Source: Oikopleura dioica
Lineage: Eukaryota > Chordata > Appendicularia > Copelata > Oikopleuridae
DNA length: 64,000 nt
NCBI GenBank assembly: GCA_907165135.1
Contig: OU015566.1
Location: 8,478,157-8,542,156 of the forward strand
Direction: 5' to 3'
Shown here: positions 12,001-22,600 of the stretch, piece by piece
Layout: each line of letters begins with the position of its first letter
Position numbering within the stretch: position 1 is the first letter of the stretch
Translations under genes and position numbers: made by a program
The notes under the pieces: generated by a model
The model's database searches: none
Seen by the model: the letters and a program-made list of their open reading frames with translations, nothing else
What the model was told of the DNA's origin: nothing

Positions 12001-15000
12001 TAGCTCTCTCATCGTTGCACCAAACGGCAAGGATTTCTCAAGTTTAACTGAATACGATTACAAAGGCCTTCATTTTTTCATGTCGCGTTCTGTCCGAGCG
12101 GCAACTCAACCGTACGTCATCGACGAAGTTCTTACTGCGGTCTGCTCAGCGCCACTTCTCACAGCCCCTCCGAAACAGAAACTGGTCGAACAGAGATCAT
12201 GTGATCTTAAAATGGAAGCCGACATCATGTTTGTCCTTGACGGAAGCTTTTCAACACGGCAGGATGGATTTGATCAGATTCTTTCATTTGTTAGTGCTAC
12301 AGTTGAAGCTCTCAAAGGAAACATTCAATATGCAGCTATTCAGTATTCAGATGTTATCACAGAAGAGTTTAATTTCAAGTACAGACTTGAAAAAGATCTT
12401 ATGCAAGAAATTACTCAAATGAAGTACGACTCTGGCTGGTCTACTTACACCGGATTAGCAATGGAGAAAGCATGGAGTATGCTTTTTGATCAACGCTACG
12501 GTGCAAGAAACTCAGTCACTAAGATAATGGTCATTGTCACAGATGGTAAGACGAAAGATGATATTCAAAAAATCTCAAGCACGATAAGAAACTCTGGTGA
12601 TACAACTGTTCTGGCTGTTGGTTTGCACACTGCTCCAATTGAAGAGCTTATTGCCTTGGCTACTTCAAAGGATCTAGCATTTTATACGCACGAGTTCGCA
12701 GACATTTTCAACCTTTTTGCGCAGCTCGTCGACAAGATTTGTGTGACTAAGGAAAACAAGCAGAAAGTGGCGACAACAACTACGACAACAACTACAACTA
12801 CAATGGCTTCTACGACAAAATTGACATTTATCTCGTCTCTCGTAAATGTAACGGACGTAACGGAGCGACCTAAAACTACAACACCGACTACAACTAAAAC
12901 AGCAACAACAACCACAAGAACGACTACAACAACCACACAGCCAATAACGATCAAACAAGCTCCTGAGTCAGTTATTCTTTTGCCTGAAGATATTTCCGCC
13001 AAAGACATTGTTGACTTGGTAAATGATCTTCCATCACCTGACGATGCTCCCCTGACAATTCTTGTTGGCGAGAAAGTTATCTTACAGAATGGATCGAAAA
13101 ATGATACAGCGAGAATTGAAGACCTACTAGAAAACACGTCGGAAACAGTCAATCTTGAGGAATTCGCGGAAAACACAAATAATGACCAAATTGTGATTCC
13201 TATTCTTACTGAGACGAACAAAGAAGCGCTGGAAGCTATCATTGATAAGAATCCTTCTCTTGGCGAGTTAGCAATCGAAATCGAGCCAGAAATTCAAGAG
13301 GCTCCGGTCTTGAAGGAATCAAAGACCGTTATTGTTCCAAGCAATGCGAACTCGTCGGAAATCGTAGACTTGCTGAAAGCTGTGCCTATTGCTGAGAATG
13401 AAACTGTAAAGATCGTTCAAAATGATAAAATTATTGCTTCGGACACTCCTGTTGATAAAATATCGGAAGCAATGCTCGACGAAGAACCAAAGCGAGAAAT
13501 AGAAACTGGGGACCTGATCGGAGATGTCATTGCATTTGTAGACGCAGACAATTCTGAGATGGTCAAAGAATTGCCAATCGAACCACTCGTTGTGATTGTC
13601 GATGAAGATGTTCAGAAGGAAAATTTCAATAACATAGTGGCCAACATTTCAAGTATTGCTGAGCTTGAAACAATCGTGCTACCAGTAACAGAACCTTTTG
13701 ATGAAACTGAAGAGCTCGTTTTCATTTTGCCCAAAGAAGTAACTCAGCAAGAGGTGGAGAAATTTATTGATGACCATCAAGATGTGCAAAATATTACAGT
13801 CGTTGTCGGATCTACTAAAATTCTTGAGCAAGCTAACCAAGAAGAACGAAGAGAGGAAACACTCAATGCAACAATCGCTGAAAAACTGAAGAATGCCGAT
13901 GTTGTTAATGAGGAAGAGCTTCAGAATATTATGCAAGAAAAGGAAAATGTAAAGTCTATCATCGCTGAGAAAGCGCCATCCCAATCTATTGCAGACAGAA
14001 TCGAACCAGAAATTACCGAGAAAATAATCAATAAAGTAGCAGAAACTGTTTTTGGCGAAGAAACAACAACTTTACCCTCAACATCAATGCCCGCAACGGA
14101 TGCTATTCAAGAAGCTCCCACTGTGTATCTGATTCCAACTGATCTCAACGAGACTAAAGTAAATGAGATTCTTACAAACTTGCCGAAAGAACAACCCGCT
14201 ACTGTTTTCCTTGGTCCCTCTATTCTCGCTGAGAATCAAGCACCAGAAGAGATTCTTCCAGTCACTCAAGATCTTATTGATACTGTTGACGACTTCATCG
14301 AGTCGAAGACAAGTGACGATATCGTGGATTATGTTTTAGAAAATGTAGATGTCGTAAAAAGTCCTGTTGTTCCAATCATTTCAGAAAAATCAAAACATCT
14401 TCCAACAAAGCTTAAGCTCGTTGGTGTCCCAACTAACCCAGTTCAAGTAGAACCTGTAGATGAGCCTGAGTTTATTAAAGAGCCCGAAAAATTTAAAAAG
14501 TCGCTTGAAGATATTCAAGAAGATGAAACTCTGAGCAGAAAACGAAGATCACTTGATATGTACTTTCCATGGGAAACCCCTGCAGCAACGATTGTCCCAG
14601 TTGTTTCCGAAGTGAAAGATAAGCATGAAGAAAAATCATTGAACCTCTTTGTTGGAGACAAAGAAATTCTATCACTAGAACCATCATCACCAGTAGAAGT
14701 CACTGTCGATGTGATCGAACCACTTTTGATCAATCTAAATCCTATTGACATCGAAACTCTGGAAAAGATGATTGACGAGGATGCTTTGACTGTGATCATT
14801 GAGCCTGACGACGCAGAAAGAGCAAATGAACTCAAAAAGCTAGAAGAAAAATTTCCTGCTCTAAAAGTGTCACCAATAGAAGATGTCCAGGTTCCGAAAG
14901 TTAATGTGGTCTCAGTTCTGCCAGCTGGTTCAAAATCGAAAGATATTCTTGACGGACTGGATGTTTTTAATCCTGAGGATGAAATTACCACTTTTGTGGG

Positions 15001-18000
15001 AAGATCTGTTGTTCCCAAAGAGGATATTTCGATTGTGACGAAAACGGAAGATCCGAATCTTGAAGATCAGCCTAAAGTAGAAGATCTAGCTAAAGCAATC
15101 ATTGAATTGAAACCAGTAGATGTCGTTCAAGTTGTCACTGAGCAGAATCAGGATGTTCTTTTGAGTCTCGATGAAGCGAAGATTCCTGTGCTTCCAGTTA
15201 TCGTTGATGAAATCAAAGTCATAAAACCGGAATCAATTACCAATCCGGATGAATTATCAATCGATCTTGTCCCTCAGCCCGTTGCGTCGATGCCTTCTTG
15301 CACAAAAGCATCTGATGTGTCAACCGATCCCCTGTCTAACCTTGCGCCCTCTTCATTTATCATTTTCCCTGACAACATTGAAGATTATAAAGAGCCTCTC
15401 AAAATTTTACAAGAAGCATCAAGAAATACAGATTCAAAGGTGCTCTTTAGAAACAAAATCTTCCATGTTCAGCCGATGTTTGAAATCGACACCATTACAA
15501 AAATACGACAATATGCAGCCGTTGATTCCTTGAATCGGCTACAAACCGATGAACGAGGTTTATTCAAGATAAATGCTCTAATGGACCACTCAAGTATTAT
15601 CTTGGTTACCTCTGAAGACACATCATCCCTGGCACAGCTGGTGGAAAAGACTTATATTTGCTTCCGCACGATTGAAATTTCGTTTTTTACTCCAACGACG
15701 ACGACAACAACGACGACGACATCAACGACGACAACAACACCATTTGACTTGACCACTGTTCCAAAAGAGAGTCTGCCAGAAGCACTGGTTATTCTTCCTC
15801 CTGAGGTGTCGATGAACGATGCTCAAAAAATAAAACATGGATTGCCAAAAGTATTCGAAAAGGTTAATTTAGCGCCAGTCAATGACGTGGAAGCGGTCAT
15901 CGAGCATGTTCAAAAGCCTGACATAATTACTATCCCTATCATCACTCCCGAAAGCGAACAAGAGTTCATCGAGCTAGTTGAGATGGATATTTTGAAACCA
16001 GACAATGAACAAACCATCCCTGTAGCGCTGAACTACCCCGAAGGAGAAAATATACCGATCGATCTCGTCGAAGAAAGCAAACTGATCAAGGCTAAAGACG
16101 TCGACAAACTTGTTGAAGATGAAGATTTCAAAGAAAAGATTGCTGTTGAGAGCTTCACAATTATACAGGGAAGAGTTTAAATCATAAAAAATAGATATCA
16201 AAGAGTATTTCTAAACTCATCAAGACAACAACAACGACTCTTTCGACAACAACTTCATCTATTATTTCATCGAAGCCAGCGGAACCTAAGCAAGTTGTTG
16301 CATTGATTGCTTCGTCTATTCCGGAAGCTGAAGTTATCGAAATATTAAAAGAAGCATCAGTTGAGCCAATAACTACAGTAATTATCGATGAAACCAAACC
16401 CCAAAAAGAAGTCGCAGACGAGATAAACAAATTCCTTCAATCAGAAAATTTAACTGACTCGAATTTGATTCCCGTTCTATCAGAAAAGACGCAACTTCTG
16501 CCAGAATATCTCCAAGAAAAAACTGGGAAGCGAACGAATCCTATTTTGATTGGCGAGAAGATCAGACAGCCAATTATTCCAGAGAAGATCCGCCTTGAAG
16601 ACGAGCCCAATGAAGAGCTGTTCAATAATTTGACAAAGATACGACCAGTTATCATCGTTGCTCCTTCTGATATTGAGCCAGAAAAAGTTGAAGATATTTT
16701 AGATGAGCTAGATACAAAAGGGGATGTTGATGTCATAGTCGGAGATGATCATATTATTCAGAAAATGCCTCTTGAAAAAGCTAAAGGTCATTTTATATCG
16801 AAAATAAGTAGAACTCATTCTGTGTTTAGAAAAGGATTTAACAATCGCTAAACCAGCTCCACTAAAATCCGAGATTTTGGACCCCATTTTGACTCTTGCT
16901 GACAAGTCAACGGTCATCCTCCCAATTATAAATTCTTCGAATACGGCTGAGTTCGAGAGCATCGATTCTATTCTCAAAGATGCTCCAAATGTTCTACAAG
17001 TTGACATCGAAAACGGAACAGTTCCTGAAATCATGGATGATATTAATACTCAAATCAAAAATACACCGCTCAATAAAGTCGTTGTTCTAAAAGATAAAGA
17101 GGAGCCGGACGACCGGATTGATGAAATCATTCCGTTTCTGGAAGAAAAAGGTATGATAACTAGCTTATCTTTTCTAACTGTTCTACAAGCCGATATTCTT
17201 GAAATACTGTCGTCAGATGAACTACCAACGAAAGATGTGACTGGAACGAGCCTTATCCTGCCAATTTCGTCGGAACAATCACCAACGATTGTGACAGACG
17301 CAAAGGATGTTTCCATAAAAACTCAAAAACCTGTCGTTCCCATATTTACCGACGATTTCATTGAACCCATCGTGGAGCCAGTAATCTCAAAAGACATAGA
17401 GTCTCTTAAACCTGACGAAATTAAAAGAGCGGTCCAATGCTCCGCAGTTCTCGAACCAGGACGAATGGACAGCCTGAAAGAAAAAATAATTCTTCTTCTT
17501 CCAAGGGACCTTCAAATGGCTGCAATTCTTGATCTGCTAGCCGAGATTAATGATCTTCATCCAGAGCAAAAAGTCATTTTGGCTCATCTTGGTGAAATTT
17601 ACCGAATAAAAAATGGGCCGAATTTCATCGCTGAAACGAAGCACGCCCTTCAAGTACAGTTCTGTACTACTTATGATATTTAAACGATAATTTTAGCTTG
17701 TGTTAAAACGAGAGCAGTTCTTCCAGCATAGAGACAATCTTGAGGCTCTCGATAAACTTAAAAATGATCTTCCAAACTCAATTATCATCAATATCATTGG
17801 CGAAACGAAAGATAAAGAATTGATTGACGAACTAGAAAGATTGAGCTTTTGCTATTACAATAGAAATGTGCAATTTTTGGAAGCGGCATTTATACAGACT
17901 TCAACAAAACCCGTCACCATGACAACTACTACGACAACCACGACGACGATTACAACAACAACTACAAAGTCTACTTCAACATCAACAGCAGAAGTAACAA

Positions 18001-18476
18001 CCCGATCTTCTGACACTGAGACAACAAAAACTCAACGAGAAGGGCCTTCAGATACGTGCATAGCATCATGTCCTGAAGTATTCAGCTTTTTCAAAAACAA
18101 CTCTTGCCCTTCCCATTGCGTTTCTCGAGAGCGAAGAGAATCAGGCTCATGTGAACTCGTCGAGCGGAGACAAAATGTGTTAATGCAAGATGGTTGCGTT
18201 GCAGAAAATGTATATTTGAAAGTTTGCACGGGAGCTTGCCTTGAGGTTATGAAACAACTTTAAAAATTAATTAGATTGATAATTCAGGACGATGTTGAAT
18301 TCGACCACGAATATGGGAAGCTCTTTATCTCTGACGGCCTACACTTCTGCGAACCCGTTGGTCTTCTTGACCGAATGATTACAGTCGAATGTCCAGATGG
18401 AACATCTGATGAACGAATAATCAAAGAGCCTGCAAGATGCAATTGCGGCTTCCAGCAAATAATAGATCTTATATAA
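2..18476 (+). CDS. Giant secreted von Willebrand factor/mucin-like multidomain protein (5' end outside window)
   Basis: Exons read: 2-1384, 1435-3328, 3481 to about 3645/3651, 3725-5054, 11424-16174, 16225-16786, 16830-17150, 17190-17653, 17697-18245, 18288-18476, about 3,870 codons. Every junction is GT-AG and in phase except the one at about 3646-3724, which needs a GT donor at 3646 or a GA donor at 3652. Order of domains: two EGF-like repeats (2-190); VWD, C8 and TIL/Cys-rich blocks, the last VWD carrying CGMCGNFNG (about 2878); a basic stretch with furin-type sites (about 3740-3800); two degenerate VWA-like folds (about 4170-5054 plus 11424-11450); two more VWA domains, the second with an intact DGSFS metal site (about 12238); Thr-rich mucin tracts (about 12775-12945, 15695-15745, 16225-16260, 17920-17980); many copies of an alpha/beta module of the form VI-P-D...V..IL..LP...V.VG...I; an RKRRS cleavage-type site (about 14540); and a C-terminal cystine knot (about 18050-18476). 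The architecture implies a secreted, disulfide-linked, glycosylated polymer. Endostyle mucus or house matrix is a guess from tunicate biology. Confidence 0.82.
5100..5217 (+). rRNA. 5S ribosomal RNA, copy 1
   Basis: 118 nt. Shows the eukaryotic 5S signature: the 5' end pairs with the 3' end (GCTTAGCG with CGCTAAGC), an internal GTTAGTACTT block, ATGGGTGACCG and GGGAATACC, all matching the animal 5S core and the internal RNA polymerase III control region. Followed by ATTTTG. Its mirror partner is copy 4; both have AATGAACC and GAAGTTAAAC, unlike copies 2 and 3. Confidence 0.95.
6081..6145 (+). promoter_or_regulatory. Conserved 65-bp block directly upstream of SL RNA exon (candidate snRNA-type promoter)
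   Basis: The 65 bp before the SL start are almost invariant in all four copies (also 6675-6739, 9729-9793 and 10326-10390), while sequence further out diverges between inner and outer copies. SL RNA genes in other phyla use proximal sequence elements at about this distance, so this is the likely promoter. The block contains GGAGCGTGCAGCGAC and AAGCACCCCTTCTC. Confidence 0.6.
6146..6240 (+). ncRNA. Spliced-leader (SL) RNA gene, copy 1
   Basis: The leader exon is 6146-6185: exactly 40 nt, starting ACTCATCCC and ending CTAACAG, directly followed by the donor GTAAGAATCG. I recognise it as the O. dioica SL used in trans-splicing. The intron-like 3' part conserved among copies runs to about 6232. 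GTAAG at the donor can pair with CTTAC near 6231. A convincing Sm site is not obvious; GATTTTAAAA just downstream is the only candidate. The 3' end is approximate. Confidence 0.9.
6580..6674 (-). ncRNA. Spliced-leader RNA gene, copy 2
   Basis: The leader exon is 6635-6674 on the minus strand with the same 40-nt exon and GTAAGAATCG donor. It converges on copy 1. The segment beyond the conserved 3' part (about 6580) differs from copy 1, which suggests where the transcript ends. Confidence 0.9.
6918..7035 (-). rRNA. 5S ribosomal RNA, copy 2
   Basis: 118 nt on the minus strand, closing helix and internal control region intact. Differs from copies 1 and 4 at two positions (AATAAACC and GAAGTCAAAC in RNA sense). 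Mirror partner of copy 3. Confidence 0.95.
7187..7348 (-). other. Inner end of the palindrome arm, non-coding
   Basis: The innermost 160 bp of the left arm, mirrored at 9121-9282. It contains a short open frame rich in Arg/Pro/Lys that ends inside the arm on the right side. No initiation context, splice logic or family resemblance is seen; I treat it as non-coding. Confidence 0.4.
7491..8460. mobile_element. 970-bp foldback element in the palindrome centre
   Basis: 7491-7947 and 8004-8460 are near-perfect reverse complements (paired coordinates sum to 15951) around a 56-bp loop. The structure lies inside the spacer of the larger palindrome but off its centre, so it is a separate element. No coding potential is seen. 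Flanks show no convincing target duplication. Confidence 0.8.
9434..9551 (+). rRNA. 5S ribosomal RNA, copy 3
   Basis: 118 nt, identical in sense to copy 2 and in mirror position to it. Closing helix, GTTAGTACTT and GGGAATACC elements intact. Confidence 0.95.
9794..9888 (+). ncRNA. Spliced-leader RNA gene, copy 3
   Basis: The leader exon is 9794-9833, the same 40 nt followed by GTAAGAATCG. Mirror image of copy 2 in the large palindrome, including the CTCACAAG type of 3' segment. Confidence 0.9.
10231..10325 (-). ncRNA. Spliced-leader RNA gene, copy 4
   Basis: The leader exon is 10286-10325 on the minus strand; mirror image of copy 1, including the CTTACGAT type of 3' segment. Converges on copy 3. 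Confidence 0.9.
11240..11357 (-). rRNA. 5S ribosomal RNA, copy 4
   Basis: 118 nt on the minus strand, identical in sense to copy 1 and in mirror position to it, at the right end of the palindrome next to the intron acceptor region of the host gene. Confidence 0.95.
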
Positions 18477-18694
18477 ACTTGCTTCTGACAAAAACCCTGC
18501 TTCAAAAATATAATATCTGACAAAAGCTTTGCACGTTTTTTCTAAAGGTGGAATTTCTTTATTTCGAAAATAAATAACGTGGTTGCTGCACAGTTGGTTT
18601 ACAAGAATGCAATAAGAATGAACAAGTTCATGATTCCAAAGCAAAACTGAAGAGCTTTTTTTCGTTGAAAAACCTATCTAACCATATCTTTTGA

Positions 18695-18984
18695 TTAAAT
18701 ATAATAAAAATAAATCAACTGTCCTTGAATGTATTTGTATCTTGGGAGAATGGCTCGGATGTAGATCATGGCAGCAATCCAGTAGATGGCTTCGGCAAAG
18801 TTTCTTTGCTGGACGGCGACGACAGGCTGGATAGAGGAAACAACAGGTCTTACAAGACGCGAGTTTTGAGAAAGCTTTGAAATCAAAATTTAGAATTGAA
18901 ATTTATGCATTTGTGTCTTACCACTCGAGGAGCGACTGGCCGAGAAAGCTGTCGGAGAGGAGTAACGACTTGTCCAAATCTCAT
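18695..18984 (-). CDS. Small mitochondrial-type protein, one membrane segment (80 aa)
   Basis: Two exons, 18984-18922 and 18874-18695, with a 47-bp GT-AG intron in phase 0. The N-terminus (MRFGQVVTPLRQLSRPVAPR) is basic, hydroxylated and free of acidic residues, like a mitochondrial presequence. A QQRNFAE segment, resembling a processing site, is followed by one hydrophobic helix (YWIAAMIYIRAIL) and a short polar tail. Size and layout fit a small respiratory-chain or ATP-synthase accessory subunit, but I cannot name a family. An AG sits one base before the ATG and could accept the spliced leader. The gene converges on the large von Willebrand-like gene. Confidence 0.6.
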
Positions 18985-19632
18985 TCTAACATGCATCAGT
19001 GGATAAGAAGGATTATTGAATAACTTCGTTGTGGAGTAAGAAATAATTATATAAACGAGTGAAGAAAGAAATCGACAGCTAGGAATAAAATAAAAAGAAA
19101 ATGCGACAGAATATTTTTCAATAACTCGCGATCAAATAATAAGGCTGCATCACAGTTGCTGCAATAATCGTAAATTTCGAAGCATTAGTAGCTGAAAGCT
19201 CTTGATCATAATTAACCATGCACTTCGCATATTGAAAAAAATATCTAACAGAACATCTCTCTAATTATAAAATTTGGCACGATTCTTTCATTTTTTGTCC
19301 TGTAGCGAAAATTTATTTTGTTTTTTGTCAATAGTTGAACATATTTTTTAAAATTTTTTGTGATGAAGGGAGAAAGGTGAAATATTCACCGTGAAAAGTG
19401 CTGTGAAAGTGAGTATAAAAAGGCTGATGCACAGGTTTGAAATCAGTTTTTATCTGTTGCAGTTGTTATTCTCATAGTTGAAGAAGTGAGCGGAGCAAGA
19501 AAGTGGAAAACGAAAACTAAGTAGGATTGACGTGGCCGAGACTGTTGAAATTGATCGTGGCGGGGTCGAGGTTGGCTGATGTGCCGGGAAGAGCGCTAGA
19601 AAAATGATAAAAAGTAAGTTGAAATAGACCGT
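18985..19632. other. Intergenic region between FBXW7 3' end and the small gene
   Basis: No coding exon recognised. A plus-strand TATAAAAA at about 19413 stands 25-30 bp before a plausible start region, but no open frame follows on that strand. A minus-strand frame about 19513-19603 ending in TAG might be an alternative last exon of FBXW7; no in-frame GT donor precedes the upstream stop, so I did not join it. Confidence 0.5.
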
Positions 19633-22600
19633 TCACTTTTGGGTCGTCGTAGATCGCTTTGAATGCGCTAAATCATCAAAATTGAGGACGAGTAATTTGG
19701 TCAACTCGGTTCCATTTCGCGATCCAACGGCGCAGACAAGCTTCGTCTCAGAGGCCTTGATTCTCCAAACAACGCCGCCGGTATTTCTCGTATCCAACGA
19801 GACCAAATCGCGAATCCACTCGCCAGTCTCCGCATTCCACAATTTCACCGTTCCATCATCCGACGACGTGATAATGAACTTGCCACAATATTGGAGGGAA
19901 GTAACGGCCGAGTTGTGCTTGTTTTTGTCGTCCAATGTTCTCACAAGAAGGCCTTAAATGATCCCATAAGAAACTAAAAGAGCTTCTTAGAGAGTTACCT
20001 GTGTCAATGTCCCAAATTTTTACAAATGAATCGGCATTTCCAGAGACGAGAGTTTTCCCTCTGAAAATAGATATAAACGGCAAGATGTAGTTACGTCTCT
20101 TACCGTAGCTCCATGCCACTAGTCAAGCTTTGGTGTCCAACAAGCGTGTGTAGTAAGGTGCCATTATCAGCATCCCACACCTATGAAATAATCATTAGAT
20201 TCTGCTTCTACAAGGAGGTTGCGTCTCACCATGATGTTTGTATCTAACGAACCGCTGACAACATGTTTTCCATCGAATTGAAGTGAATAAACCCGCTGTG
20301 TGTGGCCTTGAAGAGTGTGCAAAAGCTTACAATTCGATTTCGGATCCCAAATCTATTTTTCAGTTAGCAACAAGACAACTTGTATCTGATTTACCTTTAC
20401 TGTGTTGTCATACGATCCCGAGACAATTTTCTTGCCATCAAAGCATACGCATCTTACCGCAGCAAAATGACCAACAAGAACAGCCTTGCATTTGAGAGTG
20501 GTTAGATCCCAGAGGCGCAAGGTATTGTCTCGAGAGCCGGAAACGACCTCGTTTCCAGCCAAGGCCATGCATCGAACTGTTGAGCAGTGGCCGTAAAGTG
20601 TTTCTATGCATTTGCCGGTCTCGGCGGACCAAACTCGTAGAGTCCGATCGGTGGAGCCAGAAACGATCCAGTCATCCTTTTTGTCAGTTAATTTTTGCAA
20701 TCAAAAATAATAAAAGACTCACCTTCATTTCTAGGCACCAAACTCCGCCCGTGTGTCCAATAAGCGTCGATTGGCATTGTCCGGTTTTTGCGTTCCAGAC
20801 CTAAAACTGTAGTAACGAATTCCGACCCTACTTGCTTACCTTGAGTGTACTATCATCGCTTCCAGAAACGATTCTCTGACCATCAAATTGAAGACAAGTG
20901 ACAACATGGTCATCGTGGCCAACCAATTCTAGCGGCGTCACGTCTCCTTCTATCCAGACCTTCTCTATGACAGTGTTTTTTTTATATTGCACAAGAATTG
21001 GGGACGCTAACTCCTCCGGCCAGAGACATCGTAGAAAGTCCCCGAATAGCTCAAAATGTAGCTAAGGGTCTACTGCGTGCAGTGAGGGGGTTGAAATTTT
21101 CTTGAGCCCACGTGATATTCCGTAATATTACGTAATAGTAGGAAATAATGTATTTTTTCAAATTAAGACTATAATGGACATCGTCATTAGTACCATTCGA
21201 CGTCATTTTTCATCCTCTTTTTTTCTCAAAGGTCATCCGAGGTCACGTGACCCCAACTGACCTCAAAAATAAATAAAAGCTATATACAGTGACACATACA
21301 TCATTTGATCACTTTTCAAAGATCTTTTTATGTTCGAATCGATTGAGGTCATTTTGGGTCACGTGACCTCGGGCCGTTTCAGCCCCGTTCCTTGATTTTT
21401 AAATTTAAGGGCTTGACGGCCCTTCGGGCCGTTTCAGCCCCGTTCCTTGATTTTTAAATTTAAGGGGCTTGACGGCCCTTCGGGCCGTTTCAGCCCCGTT
21501 CCTTGATTTTTAAATTTAAGGGGCTTGACGGCCCTTCGGGCCGTTTCAGCCCCGTTCCTTGATTTTTAAATTTAAGGGGCTTGACGGCCCTTCGGGCCGT
21601 TTCAGCCCCGTTCCTTGATTTTTAAATTTAAGGGGCTTGACGGCCCTTCGGGCCGTTTCAGCCCCGTTCCTTGATTTTTAAATTTAAGGGGCTTGACGGC
21701 CCTTCGGGCCGTTTCAGCCCCGTTCCTTGATTTTAAATTTAAGGGGCTTGACGGCCCTTCGGGCCGTTTCAGCCCCGTTCCTTGATTTTTAAATTTAAGG
21801 GGCTTGACGGCCCTTCGGGCCGTTTCAGCCCCGTTCCTTGATTTTTAAATTTAAGGGGCTTGACGGCCCTTCGGGCCGTTTCAGCCCCGTTCCTTGATTT
21901 TTAAATTTAAGGGGCTTGACGGCCCTTCGGGCCGTTTCAGCCCCGTTCCTTGATTTTTAAATTTAGGGGCTTGACGGCCCTTCGGGCCGTTTCAGCCCCG
22001 TTCCTTGATTTTTAAATTTAAGGGGCTTGACGGCCCTTCGGGCCGTTTCAGCCCCGTTCCTTGATTTTTAAATTTAAGGGGCTTGACGGCCCTTCGGGCC
22101 GTTTCAGCCCCGTTCCTTGATTTTTAAATTTAAGGGGCTTGACGGCCCTTCGGGCCGTTTCAGCCCCGTTCCTTGATTTTTAAATTTAAGGGGCTTGACG
22201 GCCCTTCGGGCCGTTTCAGCCCCGTTCCTTGATTTTTAAATTTAAGGGCTTGACGGCCCTTCGGGCCGTTTCAGCCCCGTTCCTTGATTTTTAAATTTAA
22301 GGGCTTGACGGCCCTTCGGGCCGTTTCAGCCCCGTTCCTTGATTTTTAAATTTAAGGGCTTGACGGCCCTTCGGGCCGTTTCAGCCCCGTTCCTTGATTT
22401 TTAAATTTAAGGGCTTGACGGCCCTTCGGGCCGTTTCAGCCCCGTTCCTTGATTTTTAAATTTAAGGGGCTTGACGGCCCTTCGGGCCGTTTCAGCCCCG
22501 TTCCTTGATTTTTAAATTTAAGGGGCTTGACGGCCCTTCGGGCCGTTTCAGCCCCGTTCCTTGATTTTTAAATTTAAGGGGCTTGACGGCCCTTCGGGCC

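Noticed and set aside
19513-19603. Extra terminal exon for FBXW7
   Set aside because: An open frame ends in TAG after a good acceptor, but the upstream exon has no GT before its stop, and the protein already ends where human FBXW7 does.
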